Assembly (NCBI GenBank): GCA_021324045.1
Contig: JAJPJV010000023.1
Location: 1-64,000 of the forward strand
DNA from: Actinomycetota bacterium
GTDB taxonomy: Bacteria; Actinomycetota; Acidimicrobiia; Acidimicrobiales; RAAP-2
Reading direction: 5' to 3'
DNA: 64,000 nt
Positions within the stretch are counted from its first letter, which is position 1; every line of letters begins with the position of its first letter. The position numbers and the translations under genes are program-made. The notes under the pieces were generated by a model. It was not told the origin of the DNA. It was given only the letters and a program-made list of their open reading frames with translations, and searched no databases. Shown here one piece after another: positions 8,982 through 19,154 of the stretch.

Positions 8982-10082
8982 TCAAGCGCCGAGACTGGCC
9001 AAAGCCTCGAGGGTTCCGAGCTCGGCGAACGCGACTGCATATCGTTCGCACAGGGCCAGGCAGACTTCTCTTCGTTGGGCGGTCTCGGAGGCGAGGGTCG
9101 CGAGCCAGACGGCCAATCCATAGGCTGGTGACGCGCGGTACCGAAGCCATGCTTCTTCGGCGCTGGGTCGTTGCTCACGCGCAATGCCCAGCGCCTCGCA
9201 ATATCCCTTGATGAGATCGTCTTCGTAATGTCGCCGGTCCTCCGTCGTGAGCGCGCTGATGAGGAAGTAGCCGACGTCTTGAGACCAGTTGCCTCGACGG
9301 GTGACCTGCCAGTCGAGAAACCCGACGTTGTCGTCTGGCAAGACGTAGGTGTTCCCGATATGAGCATCCGCATGAAGGAGTGTGAGGGGATCTTGACCCA
9401 CTGAGCTCACGTAACGGGCCCAGGTGTCCACAATTGCGTCTGGATGCATCCGAGCGATCTGGCGGGGAAGGCAGTCCGCCGCGCGTTCGAGTCCGGTCGG
9501 AACTCGGGTTCTCAGGCCGACCGCGAATCCCTCGGTCGGTCTCCACGTCTGCACCCACGCGAGTTCCGGATGCGTCACTTCGGACAGTCCCCAGTACTGG
9601 CTGTGCAGGCGGGCCAGGCCGGTCAATCCGTTCGTCACCTGGTCGACCGTCATCGGTCGGGTGGCATCTCTGGGATCCGCGCCCCGCTCGGTGACGTCTT
9701 CCATGACGATCACGTAATCGAGGCTGGGCCGGTCGATGAGGACCCTGTAGACCAGGGGATGGTCGACGGGCAGTTGCGCTCCGGAGGCCATCAGGTCTGG
9801 CTCGTTGAACAAGTTCCCGTTGCGGGCGTGGGTGTCGCGGAAATTGCCTTCGGCCTTGACGAAGACGATCTCCGGACCGTGATGCTCGTCGTAGACGAGG
9901 CGGAAGCGCGCTCGCCGGTTGGTCCCGTTGTCCTCACTGACGAGCGTGACGTGCTTCACGCTGATGCCCGGGTAATGACCAGAGAGGGCAGCCGTCATCC
10001 ATGCCGGCGTGACGTCGTGCCAGTCGGCCGGGATCGCCAGTTCTGGAGCGACCTGGGCGGGTCGCGGATCTGCCGCGGTCAT
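8982..10082 (-). CDS. APH-like phosphotransferase family protein
   Basis: A 366-residue protein of the aminoglycoside-phosphotransferase/choline-kinase-like fold. The catalytic loop LLHADAHIGNTYV (Asp and Asn) and the metal-binding GFLDWQ are both present, as is an N-lobe with FVKAEGNFRDTHARN, whose Lys is the likely ATP ligand. Such proteins in actinobacterial lipid-degradation regions phosphorylate unknown small molecules; antibiotic resistance should not be assumed. It lies tail to tail with the MaoC-like gene, with a 40-base gap. Confidence 0.8.
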   Translation of the reverse strand: MTAADPRPAQVAPELAIPADWHDVTPAWMTAALSGHYPGISVKHVTLVSEDNGTNRRARFRLVYDEHHGPEIVFVKAEGNFRDTHARNGNLFNEPDLMASGAQLPVDHPLVYRVLIDRPSLDYVIVMEDVTERGADPRDATRPMTVDQVTNGLTGLARLHSQYWGLSEVTHPELAWVQTWRPTEGFAVGLRTRVPTGLERAADCLPRQIARMHPDAIVDTWARYVSSVGQDPLTLLHADAHIGNTYVLPDDNVGFLDWQVTRRGNWSQDVGYFLISALTTEDRRHYEDDLIKGYCEALGIAREQRPSAEEAWLRYRASPAYGLAVWLATLASETAQRREVCLALCERYAVAFAELGTLEALASLGA

Positions 10083-10124
10083 TGCCCATCGGCCGACGTT
10101 ACGCGGGGAGGTTCCATCGTGGAA

Positions 10125-10589
10125 CTAGACGGTCGTGGGTACCCGTTGGAGGCCAACCCCGGGAACCCGCACAAATCCGTCCGGCACGCATGCTTCCATT
10201 GCCTTGCCCAGCTTGTCCGCATGACGCGCAATCTCATCGAAATCGACGGTAGGCACTACATGGGAAAAGCCGGCCCGCTTGAGCAATTCGGCGAGATGGT
10301 TGCGCACCTGATCGACGTACCATGCCAGCGGCTCGCCGAACGATGCACGGTCGAAGGGGATTTGATCGCCGCTTGCAGGGACATGAAAGTGGGGAGAGTC
10401 GACGAAGTCGTCGAAGCGAAGCATCTCCGTCCACTCGCCGTTTACGCGTCCGTGGACTCGCAAGGTGGCACCGATATTTCGGAAGGATACGTCGAATCGC
10501 AGTCCGCCAAACTCAAGCACTGTCGACGTTTGGCGTTCTTCGGCTTGGCCTGCATGTAGCCGTCCGTCGGCTGCCGGATTCTCCTCCAT
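10125..10589 (-). CDS. conserved hypothetical protein
   Basis: A 154-residue soluble protein with a beta-rich middle (LEFGGLRFDVSFRNIGATLRV), an acidic patch MLRFDDFVDSPHFHVPASGD and an amphipathic helix WYVDQVRNHLAELLKRAGF. I recall similar unnamed proteins (possibly DUF7700) in actinobacteria but cannot confirm. The ATG at 10589 has AAGGGAG upstream. The gene lies 42 bases before the APH-like gene on the same strand, so the two could be co-transcribed. Confidence 0.6.
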   Translation of the reverse strand: MEENPAADGRLHAGQAEERQTSTVLEFGGLRFDVSFRNIGATLRVHGRVNGEWTEMLRFDDFVDSPHFHVPASGDQIPFDRASFGEPLAWYVDQVRNHLAELLKRAGFSHVVPTVDFDEIARHADKLGKAMEACVPDGFVRVPGVGLQRVPTTV

Positions 10590-10649
10590 TCCGGTTCTCC
10601 CTTCCGCATCACCACGCGACTTTGCCAGGATAGTGGCGGACAGCAAGGA

Positions 10650-10694
10650 CCGGTGGTGGAGCGCCGGCAGGTGCCGATGCTGCACCACCACCGG
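10650..10694 (-). terminator. hairpin downstream of the small membrane protein
   Basis: Perfect 10-base arms (CCGGTGGTGG at 10650-10659 and its complement at 10685-10694) lie about 75 bases past the stop of the membrane-protein gene and before the start at 10589. It may end the upstream transcript. No T-run follows. Confidence 0.35.
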
Positions 10695-10768
10695 AGCCTG
10701 CAGAAACGACTGCGGTCAACGCCGAGAGGAGGTCCTCATTCGGCGATCGGAGAGCCGGCGAGCTGCGG

Positions 10769-11122
10769 TTAGGAAGCCCTCGAAAGTGGCTCGACCTTGG
10801 TGAGCTCTTGGCGTTCCAGCTGAACGGCTTGGTCTTCGAACTTGCGGTAGAGGCCGCTGAAGAAGCGCACCAATGCGTGCATGAGAAGCGCCGAGCCACC
10901 GAGCGCGGCACCAGTGAGGGTTACTCCGACCCATGCGTAGCGCAGGTGACCGATGTGCCAACCGATCCACATGTTGAAATTCGCGAGCCATGCGAGGGCA
11001 ACTCCCCAACCACCGGCCAGAAACGCCCGTACGTCGGGTAACCGCCATGCGACTCTCTCAGCGAGCATCGTAAGACCCATGACACACAGGGCCAGGAAGA
11101 AGAAGACTGCGAAAAAGTGCAT
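10769..11122 (-). CDS. small integral membrane protein
   Basis: A 117-residue protein with an N-terminal hydrophobic helix (FFAVFFFLALCVMGLTML), a second stretch around GWGVALAWLANFNMW, a third around YAWVGVTLTGAALGGSALLM, and a charged C terminus (FEDQAVQLERQEL). The ATG at 11122 follows an excellent AAGGAGG, which fixes the start inside a longer open frame. No family recognised. Confidence 0.65.
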   Translation of the reverse strand: MHFFAVFFFLALCVMGLTMLAERVAWRLPDVRAFLAGGWGVALAWLANFNMWIGWHIGHLRYAWVGVTLTGAALGGSALLMHALVRFFSGLYRKFEDQAVQLERQELTKVEPLSRAS

Positions 11123-12217
11123 TGACGCCTCCTTTCCTTTCGGTCTTGAACCGATTCTATGGATCCTCAAGGCTTCTCTGCGCGATGGGACCATTGGACA
11201 CGTTATTGGGGATCTGGCTCATGAGATTCACTGGAAAACGGGGTCATCTATCAAACGTTGGATCGGATCAAGGCTCCCCACCGAGGCAGGAGCTCAGAGC
11301 GGGCATGTTTCCAGCTCGCCAAGGGCCGGTGCCCGAAGGGCGACGAGAGCGAACTTCGATGCTCGAGCCCGATGGCGCACATGGAGGTTCCCCTGGTAGC
11401 TCGTGGCGAGTCGTGACATGACGAGGCGTCACCAGTGGGATCAACGGGCCCCCGGCATCGTGGTGGAGATCGCTCGCAGCCCTGGGCGGTGCCGGTCTGG
11501 CGGCGTTGTTGGGATCTACGGATCGGGCTGCTCGGACGCAGCATTGGTTGGATCAGCGTGGCGATGTGCTCGGGGCCAGAAGTCCAGAGGGGCTGCCCGC
11601 CGCTCCGCACGCAACGCTCGCAGTCTGGGTCCGGTCGCGGCTTCGGTGACGAGCCGGTTCGGTGTTGTGCACGCAGTGCGGCAATCTCGGCTCACCGCTT
11701 GACGCCGAGGCCGAGTTGATCCGGACGAGCCGGCTGCCGGCTTGCCATCCGCAGCGACGATGTCGAGTGGCTCACCCAAGGCGTCGAGGAATTCGTCACA
11801 ATGTGCGCCGACAACTGGCTCTAGAGCGCTCGACGGGTGGCAGGATGAGGTCTCTTCGAGGGGTCCTACCTACCTCGCCGTGGCCCCTCACGTTCGACGC
11901 ATGAATCGGGCTGTGCGTCCGGGGTTCTTCGGTGCCGACGGGCATCAGGAGACGAGCATGCCATCGACCAACGCCAGACGGCCGCCAGTTGTCTGCTCAA
12001 CCCGCCCCGATTCGCCACGTTGCGTTCGGAAGCTGTGTGCCGACCAAGGCGACCGCTGCCGCACGCATCGAGTCCTCCGACGGGGTTACCATCTGCCCAC
12101 AGCGCGTTCGTGCGGAGATCACGGTGCCCGCTTTCGGGGCTGGACTGAGTGGAGCGTGACCAGAGCTACGAGCGACCTGGTCGTGAATCTCGTCTGGACG
12201 AGGGTTGCAGGAGGACG
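11123..12217. other. gene-poor stretch of 1.1 kb
   Basis: No convincing gene. Short open frames switch frame every 100-200 bases. Two plus-strand pieces look protein-like: about 11461-11649 (WRSLAALGGAGLAALLG, then QHWLDQRGDVLGARSPEGL) and about 11745-11823 (DDVEWLTQGVEEFVTMCADN), the latter ending at a TAG. They may be remnants of one or more decayed genes; I cannot name a family. Confidence 0.4.
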
Positions 12218-12859
12218 GTGTTGGAGCGCCCGTCGCTCGCCGAGCAGTTGCGGCAGAAGCGTTCAGAGACGGTGATCTCGGAGCTGGAGTCCACCGCGCT
12301 CCGACTCTTCGAAGAGCGCGGCTTCGGTGAGGTTACGGTCCAGGAAATTGCCGATGAGGCGAGAATCTCGGTGCGAACCTTCTATCGCTACTTTCCAACA
12401 AAAGAGGACGTTTTGCAACGAAGGCTCGACCAACGCAGTGATGCGCTCCGTGCGGCACTCGCGCACCGGCCAGTCGAAGAAACCCCGCTGCATGCGCTTC
12501 GTGCCGCCTTGGCCGAGGTCGTCTCAGCCGAAGACGCCGTGCTCCTTCGCCGCTGGATCAGCGTCGTGGCCACCACGCCGAGCCTCCTGCGAGCGGTAAT
12601 CGGTGGGATCCACCTCAAGACTCTTCGCGTGATCGCCGAGTTCTTCGGGGCGAGGCTCGGAACGTCAAGCGATGACCTCATCCCCACCGTGCTCGCCGCA
12701 GCGACCGGCGGTGTCCTCCAAGCGGCCCATACGCAATGGTTCCTTCACGGCGGTGACCTGTCCACGAAGATCTCCGAGTGCCTGGAGGTGCTCGAGCGAG
12801 GGGTCCCCAGCGTCGTTGACGACTGGCTGCCGACGGTGGTCGAGGGGGTGTCGAGCTAG
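12218..12859 (+). CDS. TetR-family transcriptional regulator
   Basis: A 213-residue one-component regulator. The N-terminal HTH reads STALRLFEERGFGEVTVQEI, then ISVRTFYRYFPTKEDVL, the standard TetR recognition helix. The C-terminal ligand domain is generic. AGGAGGA at 12209-12215 supports a start at GTG 12218 or TTG 12221; a longer GTG start at 12149 lacks a clear ribosome site. The nearest genes (aceA, convergent; a gene-poor region upstream) do not reveal the target. Confidence 0.85.
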   Translation: MLERPSLAEQLRQKRSETVISELESTALRLFEERGFGEVTVQEIADEARISVRTFYRYFPTKEDVLQRRLDQRSDALRAALAHRPVEETPLHALRAALAEVVSAEDAVLLRRWISVVATTPSLLRAVIGGIHLKTLRVIAEFFGARLGTSSDDLIPTVLAAATGGVLQAAHTQWFLHGGDLSTKISECLEVLERGVPSVVDDWLPTVVEGVSS

Positions 12860-13060
12860 CGCGTGAGGGCTTCTCACTGTTGCGGCCTCATCGTGGTTGT
12901 CCATCAGCGCTGATCCCGTGCGGGCCGTATCGCTGTCCGCCCAGGGCATTGACGCGACCATCGAAGCGTTCAGCGCGTTGTAGTGAACGCCAGCTTGACC
13001 ATTCGTTCCCGACCTCTCAGGTGGACTTTCCTTCGGCAGAGCCGGACCGAGCGGCGGGCC

Positions 13061-14365
13061 TCAGGGGTTCGCGAACTGGGCAACCTCGGTCGATCCCTGG
13101 AGTGCGAGGGTAGAGGCATTTCCGGCGGTGAGGGCCGTCACCACCTCGTCGAAGTAACCGGCACCGACCTCACGCTGGTGGCGGGTCGCCGTGTAGCCCT
13201 CGGCTTCGGCGGCGAACTCCCGCTCTTGGAGCTCGACGTAGGCAGACATCCCCCGTCTCGCATAGCCGCGGGCCAGCGTGAAGGTCGACTCGCAGAGAGC
13301 GTGCCAGCCCGCCAGCGTCACGAACTGGAACACGTAACCCATCGCTCCGAGCTCCTTTTGGAATCGGGCAATGGTCTCGTCGTCGAGATGCTTCTTCCAG
13401 TTGAACGACGGAGAACAGTTGTAGGCAAGAAGCTTGTCCGGAAACTGCGCCTTGATGCCCTCGGCGAAGCGGCGGGCCTCATCGAGGTTTGGCGTCGACG
13501 TCTCGCACCAGATGAGGTCCGCGTACGGTGCATACGCACGCCCGCGAGCGATCGCAATGTCCATTCCTGGACGCACGAAGTAGAAGCCCTCGGCAGAACG
13601 TTCGCCCGTGAGGAACGGGCGGTCCCGTTCGTCGATATCGCTGGTGAGCAGGGTTGCGCCTAGGGAGTCGGTGCGTGCGATCACGATCGTTGGGACTCCG
13701 CAGCAATCCGCGGCAAGACGGGCAGCGTTGAGGGTTCGAATGTGCTGAGCGGTCGGGATGAGCACCTTTCCACCCATGTGCCCGCACTTCTTCTCCGATG
13801 AGAGCTGGTCTTCCCAGTGGACGCCGGCGGCGCCGGCTTCGATCATGGCCTTCATGAGCTCAAAAGCGTTGAGCGCCCCGCCAAACCCCGCCTCGGCATC
13901 GGCGACGATGGGGACCATCCAGCGGCGGTGCCCTTCGGCGGTTCGCCCGCTTGCTTCCGCCCACTCGATCTGGTCGGCACGGCGGAGGGCATTGTTGATG
14001 CGGCGGACCACCGCAGGGACACTGTTGGCGGCGTACAAGCTCTGGTCGGGGTAGACCTGTTCGGACAGGTTGGCGTCGGCGGCCACCTGCCAACCGGAGA
14101 GGTAGATTGCCTCAAGGCCGGCCTTGACCATCTGCACTGCCTGCCCGCCGGTCATCGCTCCCAAGGCATTGACGTAGTCCTTGTTCTGCAGCAAGGACCA
14201 AAGTCGCTCAGCTCCCTGACGAGCCAAGCTGTACTCGACGGTGACGGAACCGCGTAGGCGTACGACGTCGGCGGCGCGGTAGGGCCGCTCGATGCCTCGC
14301 CAACGCGGATCGGTTGCCCATTGGTGCTCCAGCTCGCTCACGGCGGTGTCGAACGAAGTGGTCAT
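13061..14365 (-). CDS. aceA: isocitrate lyase
   Basis: Cleaves isocitrate to glyoxylate and succinate, the first glyoxylate-bypass step. The 434-residue length matches the prokaryotic AceA class. The catalytic loop KKCGHMGGK is intact, with WEDQLSSE before it; the Mg-binding [11 protein letters not shown] and the [14 protein letters not shown] block are also present. It lies 43 bases downstream of aceB on the same strand with a purine-rich AAAGGAAA upstream of its ATG, so it is probably co-transcribed with aceB. Confidence 0.97.
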   Translation of the reverse strand: MTTSFDTAVSELEHQWATDPRWRGIERPYRAADVVRLRGSVTVEYSLARQGAERLWSLLQNKDYVNALGAMTGGQAVQMVKAGLEAIYLSGWQVAADANLSEQVYPDQSLYAANSVPAVVRRINNALRRADQIEWAEASGRTAEGHRRWMVPIVADAEAGFGGALNAFELMKAMIEAGAAGVHWEDQLSSEKKCGHMGGKVLIPTAQHIRTLNAARLAADCCGVPTIVIARTDSLGATLLTSDIDERDRPFLTGERSAEGFYFVRPGMDIAIARGRAYAPYADLIWCETSTPNLDEARRFAEGIKAQFPDKLLAYNCSPSFNWKKHLDDETIARFQKELGAMGYVFQFVTLAGWHALCESTFTLARGYARRGMSAYVELQEREFAAEAEGYTATRHQREVGAGYFDEVVTALTAGNASTLALQGSTEVAQFANP

Positions 14366-14408
14366 CGCGGTGATTTCCTTTCGGTGATCCTCTTGCGATC
14401 CTTTGACG

Positions 14409-15983
14409 TCAAGCCAGGAGCTCGTAGGCAGGGAGCGTCAGGAAGCTCATGAAGTCCTCTGCCAGGGCAACCTGCTCGAAGACTTGCCGCGCCCCACGGA
14501 TGATCTCCGGTGGATATCCGGCATCGGCTAGATCAGGCTCGGTTTGGTCAAGAAGCTGGCGGACCAGGTCGGCGGTGACCACAGTCCCCTCCGGACCCCC
14601 GAGGCGCACCCCGTGGTGCACCCATTGCCAGACCTGGGCCCTGCTGATCTCGGCGGTGGCGGCATCCTCCATCAGGTCGTCGATGGCGGCAGCCCCGGTG
14701 CCCGAGAGCCACGAGGCCACATAGCGCATGCCGACCGAGATGTTGGTGAGCAGGCCGGCCATCGTGATGCCATCGGCAGGCCGCTCGACGGCCAGGAGCT
14801 GGTCCTTGGTCACTTCCACGTCAGGCCGGAGGCGATCGAGCTGGTTGGGTCGGTCTCCCAGGATGGCGTCGAAGCAGGCCATAGCGGTGGGCACGAGGTC
14901 TGGATGGGCAACCCAGGTGCCATCGAAGCCGTCCGCGGCTTCACGTCGCTTGTCCTCGGCCACCTTTGTCAGTGCTGCCTCGGTCACCTCGGGTTTCTTG
15001 CGGTTGGGGATGAACGCCGCCATGCCGCCAATGGCATGGGCACCCCGCCGGTGGCACGTCGCGACCAGAAGCTCGGTGTAAGCGCGCATGAACGGCGTGG
15101 TCATGGTGACCAAGGAGCGGTCGGGGAGCACGAAGTTGGGGTCCCTATGGAAGCGCTTCGCGATGGAGAAGATGTAGTCCCAGCGCCCGGCATTCAGCCC
15201 GCAGACGTGCTCTGCAAGCTCGTAGAGGATTTCCTCCATCTCGAATGCGGCAGTGATCGTCTCGATCAGTACGGTTGCTTTGATGGAGCCTCGCCCGATC
15301 CCCAGGAGGTCTTCTGCAGTGCAGAACACCTCGTTCCACAGACGGGCCTCGAGGTGGCTCTCGAGCTTGGGGAGGTAGAAGTAGGGGCCGAAACCGCGAG
15401 CAAGACTTTCGCTCGCGTTGTGCAAGACATAGAGCCCGAAGTCAAAGAGGCTGGCCGACATTGGCCGCCCATCGATGCGGACGTGCTTTTCCGCGAGGTG
15501 CCAGCCGCGGGGTCGCACCATCAGCGTGGCGATGTCCTCCTGCAAGCGGTAGGTCTTCTCGCTTGTGGAGAGCGAGATCGTCTCTCGAACCGCGTCTTGC
15601 AAGTTGACCTGGCCAGCCATGATGTTGTCCCAGGTAGGGGAGTTGGCATCCTCGAAGTCCGCCATGAAGACCTTGGCCCCGGAGTTGAGGGCGTTGATCA
15701 TCATCTTGCGATCGACCGGCCCAGTGATCTCGACACGGCGGTCTGCGAGGGGTTTTGGTGCCTCCGGGACGCTCCAGCTGCCGAGCCGGATGGCCCTGGT
15801 CTCTTCCAAGAAGTCCGGTCGTTCGCCGCGGTCAAAGCGCGCTTGACGGTCGGCGCGAAGGGCGAGGAGCTGGCGACGACGGTCGTCGAAGCGGTCGTGG
15901 AGCTCGACGAGGAACTCGATGGCCTCCGGGGTGAGGACCCGCTCGGTAAGGGGGTGCGGTGTGTGGCTGAATTGCGGGGTCAC
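14409..15983 (-). CDS. aceB: malate synthase A
   Basis: Condenses glyoxylate with acetyl-CoA to malate. The protein (about 524 residues) has the A-type blocks [35 protein letters not shown], the [16 protein letters not shown] strand and a C-terminal [20 protein letters not shown] at 15983 ([12 protein letters not shown]) is preferred over the upstream in-frame starts because a near-consensus promoter lies at 15991-16019, so an upstream start would not be in the transcript. No Shine-Dalgarno precedes it, which fits a leaderless or near-leaderless mRNA. First gene of the aceBA operon. Confidence 0.95.
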   Translation of the reverse strand: MTPQFSHTPHPLTERVLTPEAIEFLVELHDRFDDRRRQLLALRADRQARFDRGERPDFLEETRAIRLGSWSVPEAPKPLADRRVEITGPVDRKMMINALNSGAKVFMADFEDANSPTWDNIMAGQVNLQDAVRETISLSTSEKTYRLQEDIATLMVRPRGWHLAEKHVRIDGRPMSASLFDFGLYVLHNASESLARGFGPYFYLPKLESHLEARLWNEVFCTAEDLLGIGRGSIKATVLIETITAAFEMEEILYELAEHVCGLNAGRWDYIFSIAKRFHRDPNFVLPDRSLVTMTTPFMRAYTELLVATCHRRGAHAIGGMAAFIPNRKKPEVTEAALTKVAEDKRREAADGFDGTWVAHPDLVPTAMACFDAILGDRPNQLDRLRPDVEVTKDQLLAVERPADGITMAGLLTNISVGMRYVASWLSGTGAAAIDDLMEDAATAEISRAQVWQWVHHGVRLGGPEGTVVTADLVRQLLDQTEPDLADAGYPPEIIRGARQVFEQVALAEDFMSFLTLPAYELLA

Positions 15984-15990
15984 ATCAGGG

Positions 15991-16019
15991 ATTATGAAAA
16001 AGAATCGAATACTTGTCGA
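15991..16019 (-). promoter_or_regulatory. sigma-A-type promoter of aceBA
   Basis: On the minus strand TCGACA (16019-16014, 5 of 6 to TTGACA) and CATAAT (15996-15991, 5 of 6 to TATAAT) are separated by exactly 17 bases. Transcription would begin around 15983-15986, at or within three bases of the GTG start of aceB. Confidence 0.7.
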
Positions 16020-16024
16020 GCAGA

Positions 16025-16039
16025 AACTCCGATGGAGTT
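16025..16039. promoter_or_regulatory. candidate operator palindrome upstream of aceB
   Basis: AACTCC-GAT-GGAGTT is a perfect 6-base dyad with a 3-base centre, 5 bases upstream of the aceB -35 hexamer and 17 bases before the RamB-like gene. The position fits an activator or shared operator; which protein binds is inference. Confidence 0.45.
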
Positions 16040-16056
16040 GCGTTTTATAGAAAGAA

Positions 16057-17706
16057 GTGAAAAACTTTACTTTCATGGTGCCGGAGCGCGGGAGAGCGAC
16101 CGAGGACGGTCTCGGTCGATCCGTGGCGGAGCGCGAGCGGCCAGCTCAGGGCAAGCAGCTGGGCGAATCGGTCGAAGGAGGTGCAGGGGTTGGGGAAGAC
16201 GTCCTCGACCTCCTGATTTTCGGGCAACGGTTGAGACACTTCAGGCGGAAGGCTGGCATGACGCTCGAGGCCTTGAGTACTGCGGTCGGACGGGCGCCGT
16301 CGTACCTCTCCCAGCTTGAGAACGGTCATCGCGAACCACGGCTGTCGACGGTCAATCAGTTGGCGGCTGCCCTCGGTTGCCGCCCGAGCGACTTGCTCGC
16401 TCCGAGGCCACCCAGTCGGCGTGCCGAACTCGAGGTGGCCCTGGAGCGGATTCAAGAGGACCCCCGGTACCAAGCCCTGCGGCTCCCATACCTGCGACCG
16501 AGTAGTCGCCTGGACGACACGGCCCTCGAGCACGTGGTCGCGTTGTTCGAGCGGGTTCGAGAGCTGTCGGTCCAGGCCGCAACGAACGGTGTCTCCGGTG
16601 AGCGATCCGATGCTGTCAGCTCGGTCGGTGCTCGGGCGGCCAATGCGGCGATGCGCAAAGAGATGCGCAAACGAGACAACTATTTCCCAGAAATCGAGAA
16701 GGTTGCCGGAGCCGCGCTCGCCGCCGTCGGGTACGGGAGTCAGGGGGTGGTGTCTGAACGCAACCTCACCGACCTCGCCGCCTATTTCGGCTTTTCGATT
16801 GCCAGGGTGCAGGACTTGCCGCCCTCCACTCGCTCGATCAGCGACTTGCGCCACCGGATCGTGTTCGTCCCCCAACGCAATTTCACGGGGGGCATGCGCT
16901 CGGCGCGCTCAGTGATCGCACAGACGCTGGGGAGATTTGCCCTCGGACATCGCGATCCGACCGACTTCGAGAGTTACGTGCGCCAGCGCGTCGAGGCGAA
17001 TTACTTCGCCGGTGCGCTGCTCGCCCCAGAACGAGCGGTCGTGAAGGCGCTCCGGGAAGCCAAGGCTCGGGAGGACATCTCGGTCGAGGACCTCAAGGAG
17101 ATGTTCTACATCTCTTACGAGATGGCAGCACACCGGTTGACCAATCTCATCACACGTCACTTCGGGATCCCGGTGCACTTCCAGCGTTCCGACCCCGAGG
17201 GACTGCTCTGGAAGGCCTACGAGAACGATGGCGTCCTGTTGCCTGCGGACGCGGATGGCACGATCGAAGGTCAACGTCTGTGTCGTTGGTGGTCCGGCCG
17301 GCAGGCATTCGAGTCCGAGGACTCCTATGCCTTGCACTACCAGTACACAGAGACGGTCACCGGTACCTTCTGGTGTGCTACGCACATCGGTGTGGAGCGA
17401 GAGCGGGGTGAGGCGATCACCATCGGGACGGTGGAAAAGGAGGCCCATTGGTTCCGGGGGAGTGAGACCGGTCGCCGAATGGTGTCTCGCTGCCCCGATC
17501 CGGAATGCTGCCGGCAGCCGCCCGCCGAGGTCGTCGATCGCTGGGAGGGTTGGGCTTGGCCCTCCGCGCGGGATCACAGTCATTTTGTCTCGGGCTTGCC
17601 CACCGACACCGTGGTGTTCAGCGCGTATCCAGGGGTTGACCTCACCGATGTCTACGCGTTCTTGGACCGCCACTCACCTGGTCAGCATGCGAACCACACG
17701 CAATGA
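16057..17706 (+). CDS. ramB: RamB-like (ScfR family) regulator of the glyoxylate bypass
   Basis: A long one-component regulator of 549 residues. An XRE helix-turn-helix ([20 protein letters not shown], then [19 protein letters not shown]) is followed by an IrrE/ImmA-like middle domain and a C-terminal Cys-rich segment CPDPECCRQ, the layout of RamB, which controls aceA/aceB and acetate genes in corynebacteria and mycobacteria. It is divergent from aceBA, supporting that role. About 55 residues precede the HTH, more than usual, so the true start may be ATG 16075 or GTG 16123; none has a good ribosome site. Confidence 0.82.
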   Translation: MKNFTFMVPERGRATEDGLGRSVAERERPAQGKQLGESVEGGAGVGEDVLDLLIFGQRLRHFRRKAGMTLEALSTAVGRAPSYLSQLENGHREPRLSTVNQLAAALGCRPSDLLAPRPPSRRAELEVALERIQEDPRYQALRLPYLRPSSRLDDTALEHVVALFERVRELSVQAATNGVSGERSDAVSSVGARAANAAMRKEMRKRDNYFPEIEKVAGAALAAVGYGSQGVVSERNLTDLAAYFGFSIARVQDLPPSTRSISDLRHRIVFVPQRNFTGGMRSARSVIAQTLGRFALGHRDPTDFESYVRQRVEANYFAGALLAPERAVVKALREAKAREDISVEDLKEMFYISYEMAAHRLTNLITRHFGIPVHFQRSDPEGLLWKAYENDGVLLPADADGTIEGQRLCRWWSGRQAFESEDSYALHYQYTETVTGTFWCATHIGVERERGEAITIGTVEKEAHWFRGSETGRRMVSRCPDPECCRQPPAEVVDRWEGWAWPSARDHSHFVSGLPTDTVVFSAYPGVDLTDVYAFLDRHSPGQHANHTQ

Positions 17707-17730
17707 TGCGGCCTACTGAGGCTCGTCGGA

Positions 17731-19014
17731 TCAGACGTTCTTCCGAAGGTCCCTGAATGGTGTCGATCGTTCGTCGCCGGGCTCCCGGGGGAGCCCCAGG
17801 ACTCGTTCCGCGAGGATGTTGCGCTGGATCTGGTCAGACCCCCCGTAGATTGATGGGGCCGGTGACCAGAGCGCAATTTCGAGCACTGCACGATCGGGGT
17901 TGACATTCGAGCGGTCGTGCCCGCGGTAGTCGTGGAGCATGCCCCTGGCACCGAGGATGCCGAGTCCCACCTCCCTGCCGAGCCGGAAGAGCTCGCTCAT
18001 CCGCAACTTGGCGATATTGGGAGCGCCGGGGATGTCGCTACCGCTGGCGCGAAGGGCCCGTAAGCGCAGCGTGAGGTAGCGACCGACCTCGTTCTCGATG
18101 TACAGCGCAACGAGATGTTGCCGGGTGAGCGGGTCGTCGACCTTGGCATGGCGGCGGGCTGCTTCGATGTAGAGCTCCGGCCTCACCGTGAGGCTCATGC
18201 GCTCCTGACGACCGCGCACGAAGTCCCCCGCTCGCTGCGTGAGGTGACCTGCGATCGTGCCCGGCGCCGCCGATGAGTTGGCAGTGCCGTCGGCACCGGC
18301 GCCCGTACCGGTTCGCTCGAAGGCGAGGGTTGTGTTCGCGACCGCCCAGCCGGCATCGAGACCGCCGAGGATGTCGTCGTCACGGACGCGAACGTCGGTG
18401 AGGAACACCTCGTTGAACAGCGAACGGCCGGTGAGCTCTCGCAGCGGGCGGACGTCGACACCGGGTTGGTGCATGTCGAGAAGGAAGTAGGTCAGGCCGC
18501 GGTGCTTGGGGACATCGGGATTCGTCCGAGCGAGCAGCATCCCCCGATCGGCGATCTGCGCGTTCGATGTCCACACCTTCTGGCCGTTGATCACCCACTC
18601 CGCGCCGTCGCGCACGGCGCGGGTCTGCAGGCCGGCCAAGTCGGAGCCTGCAGCCGGTTCGCTGAACAGCTGGCACCAGCCTTCCCGGCCGCACACGATG
18701 TCTTCGATGTAGCGCCGTTTCTGCTCGTCGGTTCCATGGGCGACGATCGTTGGCGCGGCGAGGAGGAGCCCAAGACCACCGGGAGGCCCGAGAGCACCGA
18801 AGTCACGGATCGCCCTGTGAACCCGGGCGCTGTCGGCGGTGGAGAGGCCTCGGCCATACCACTCGGTGGGGAGGGTCGGCGCAGACCATCCGGCCTTCCC
18901 GAGCCGCTCCCACCACTCACCAACCGTGAGATCGGGGTCCCAGTGTTCCTGCAGCCACGCCGTCACCTCCTGCACCGGGTCAGCGCGCACGTGTTCCACC
19001 GGGTCGTTCGTCAC
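17731..19014 (-). CDS. acyl-CoA dehydrogenase
   Basis: FAD-dependent oxidation of an acyl-CoA to the enoyl-CoA (about 427 residues). Family blocks: QLFSEPAAGSDLAGLQTRA (flavin loop), WVINGQKVWTSNAQ, YFLLDMHQPGVDVRP, and at the C terminus IYGGSDQIQRNILAERVLGL. The GTG at 19014 matches the usual N-terminal length; the frame is open to 19092. Converges with ramB, 24 bases apart. The catalytic base cannot be assigned with certainty. Together with the adjacent enoyl-CoA hydratase it forms the start of a beta-oxidation-like set. Confidence 0.9.
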   Translation of the reverse strand: MTNDPVEHVRADPVQEVTAWLQEHWDPDLTVGEWWERLGKAGWSAPTLPTEWYGRGLSTADSARVHRAIRDFGALGPPGGLGLLLAAPTIVAHGTDEQKRRYIEDIVCGREGWCQLFSEPAAGSDLAGLQTRAVRDGAEWVINGQKVWTSNAQIADRGMLLARTNPDVPKHRGLTYFLLDMHQPGVDVRPLRELTGRSLFNEVFLTDVRVRDDDILGGLDAGWAVANTTLAFERTGTGAGADGTANSSAAPGTIAGHLTQRAGDFVRGRQERMSLTVRPELYIEAARRHAKVDDPLTRQHLVALYIENEVGRYLTLRLRALRASGSDIPGAPNIAKLRMSELFRLGREVGLGILGARGMLHDYRGHDRSNVNPDRAVLEIALWSPAPSIYGGSDQIQRNILAERVLGLPREPGDERSTPFRDLRKNV

Positions 19015-19154
19015 TCGTCGGGCCCAACCTCTCTCATCGGGTTCTCGGGCTGCACCACCGAAATCATTGGATCTCCCAAGCTGTGGTTGCAAAGATCACG
19101 CCCGTGCGGCATGCCCCTTTCGGCATCGAAGCGATCGTCCATGGGGTTGGCACC

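Noticed and set aside
8982-10082. Aminoglycoside resistance gene
   Set aside because: Only the general phosphotransferase fold is supported; the setting is acyl-CoA metabolism, and such homologues are common non-resistance enzymes.
14544-16319. Plus-strand open frame of 591 codons opposite aceB
   Set aside because: Shadow of malate synthase; aceB has all family blocks and a promoter on the minus strand.
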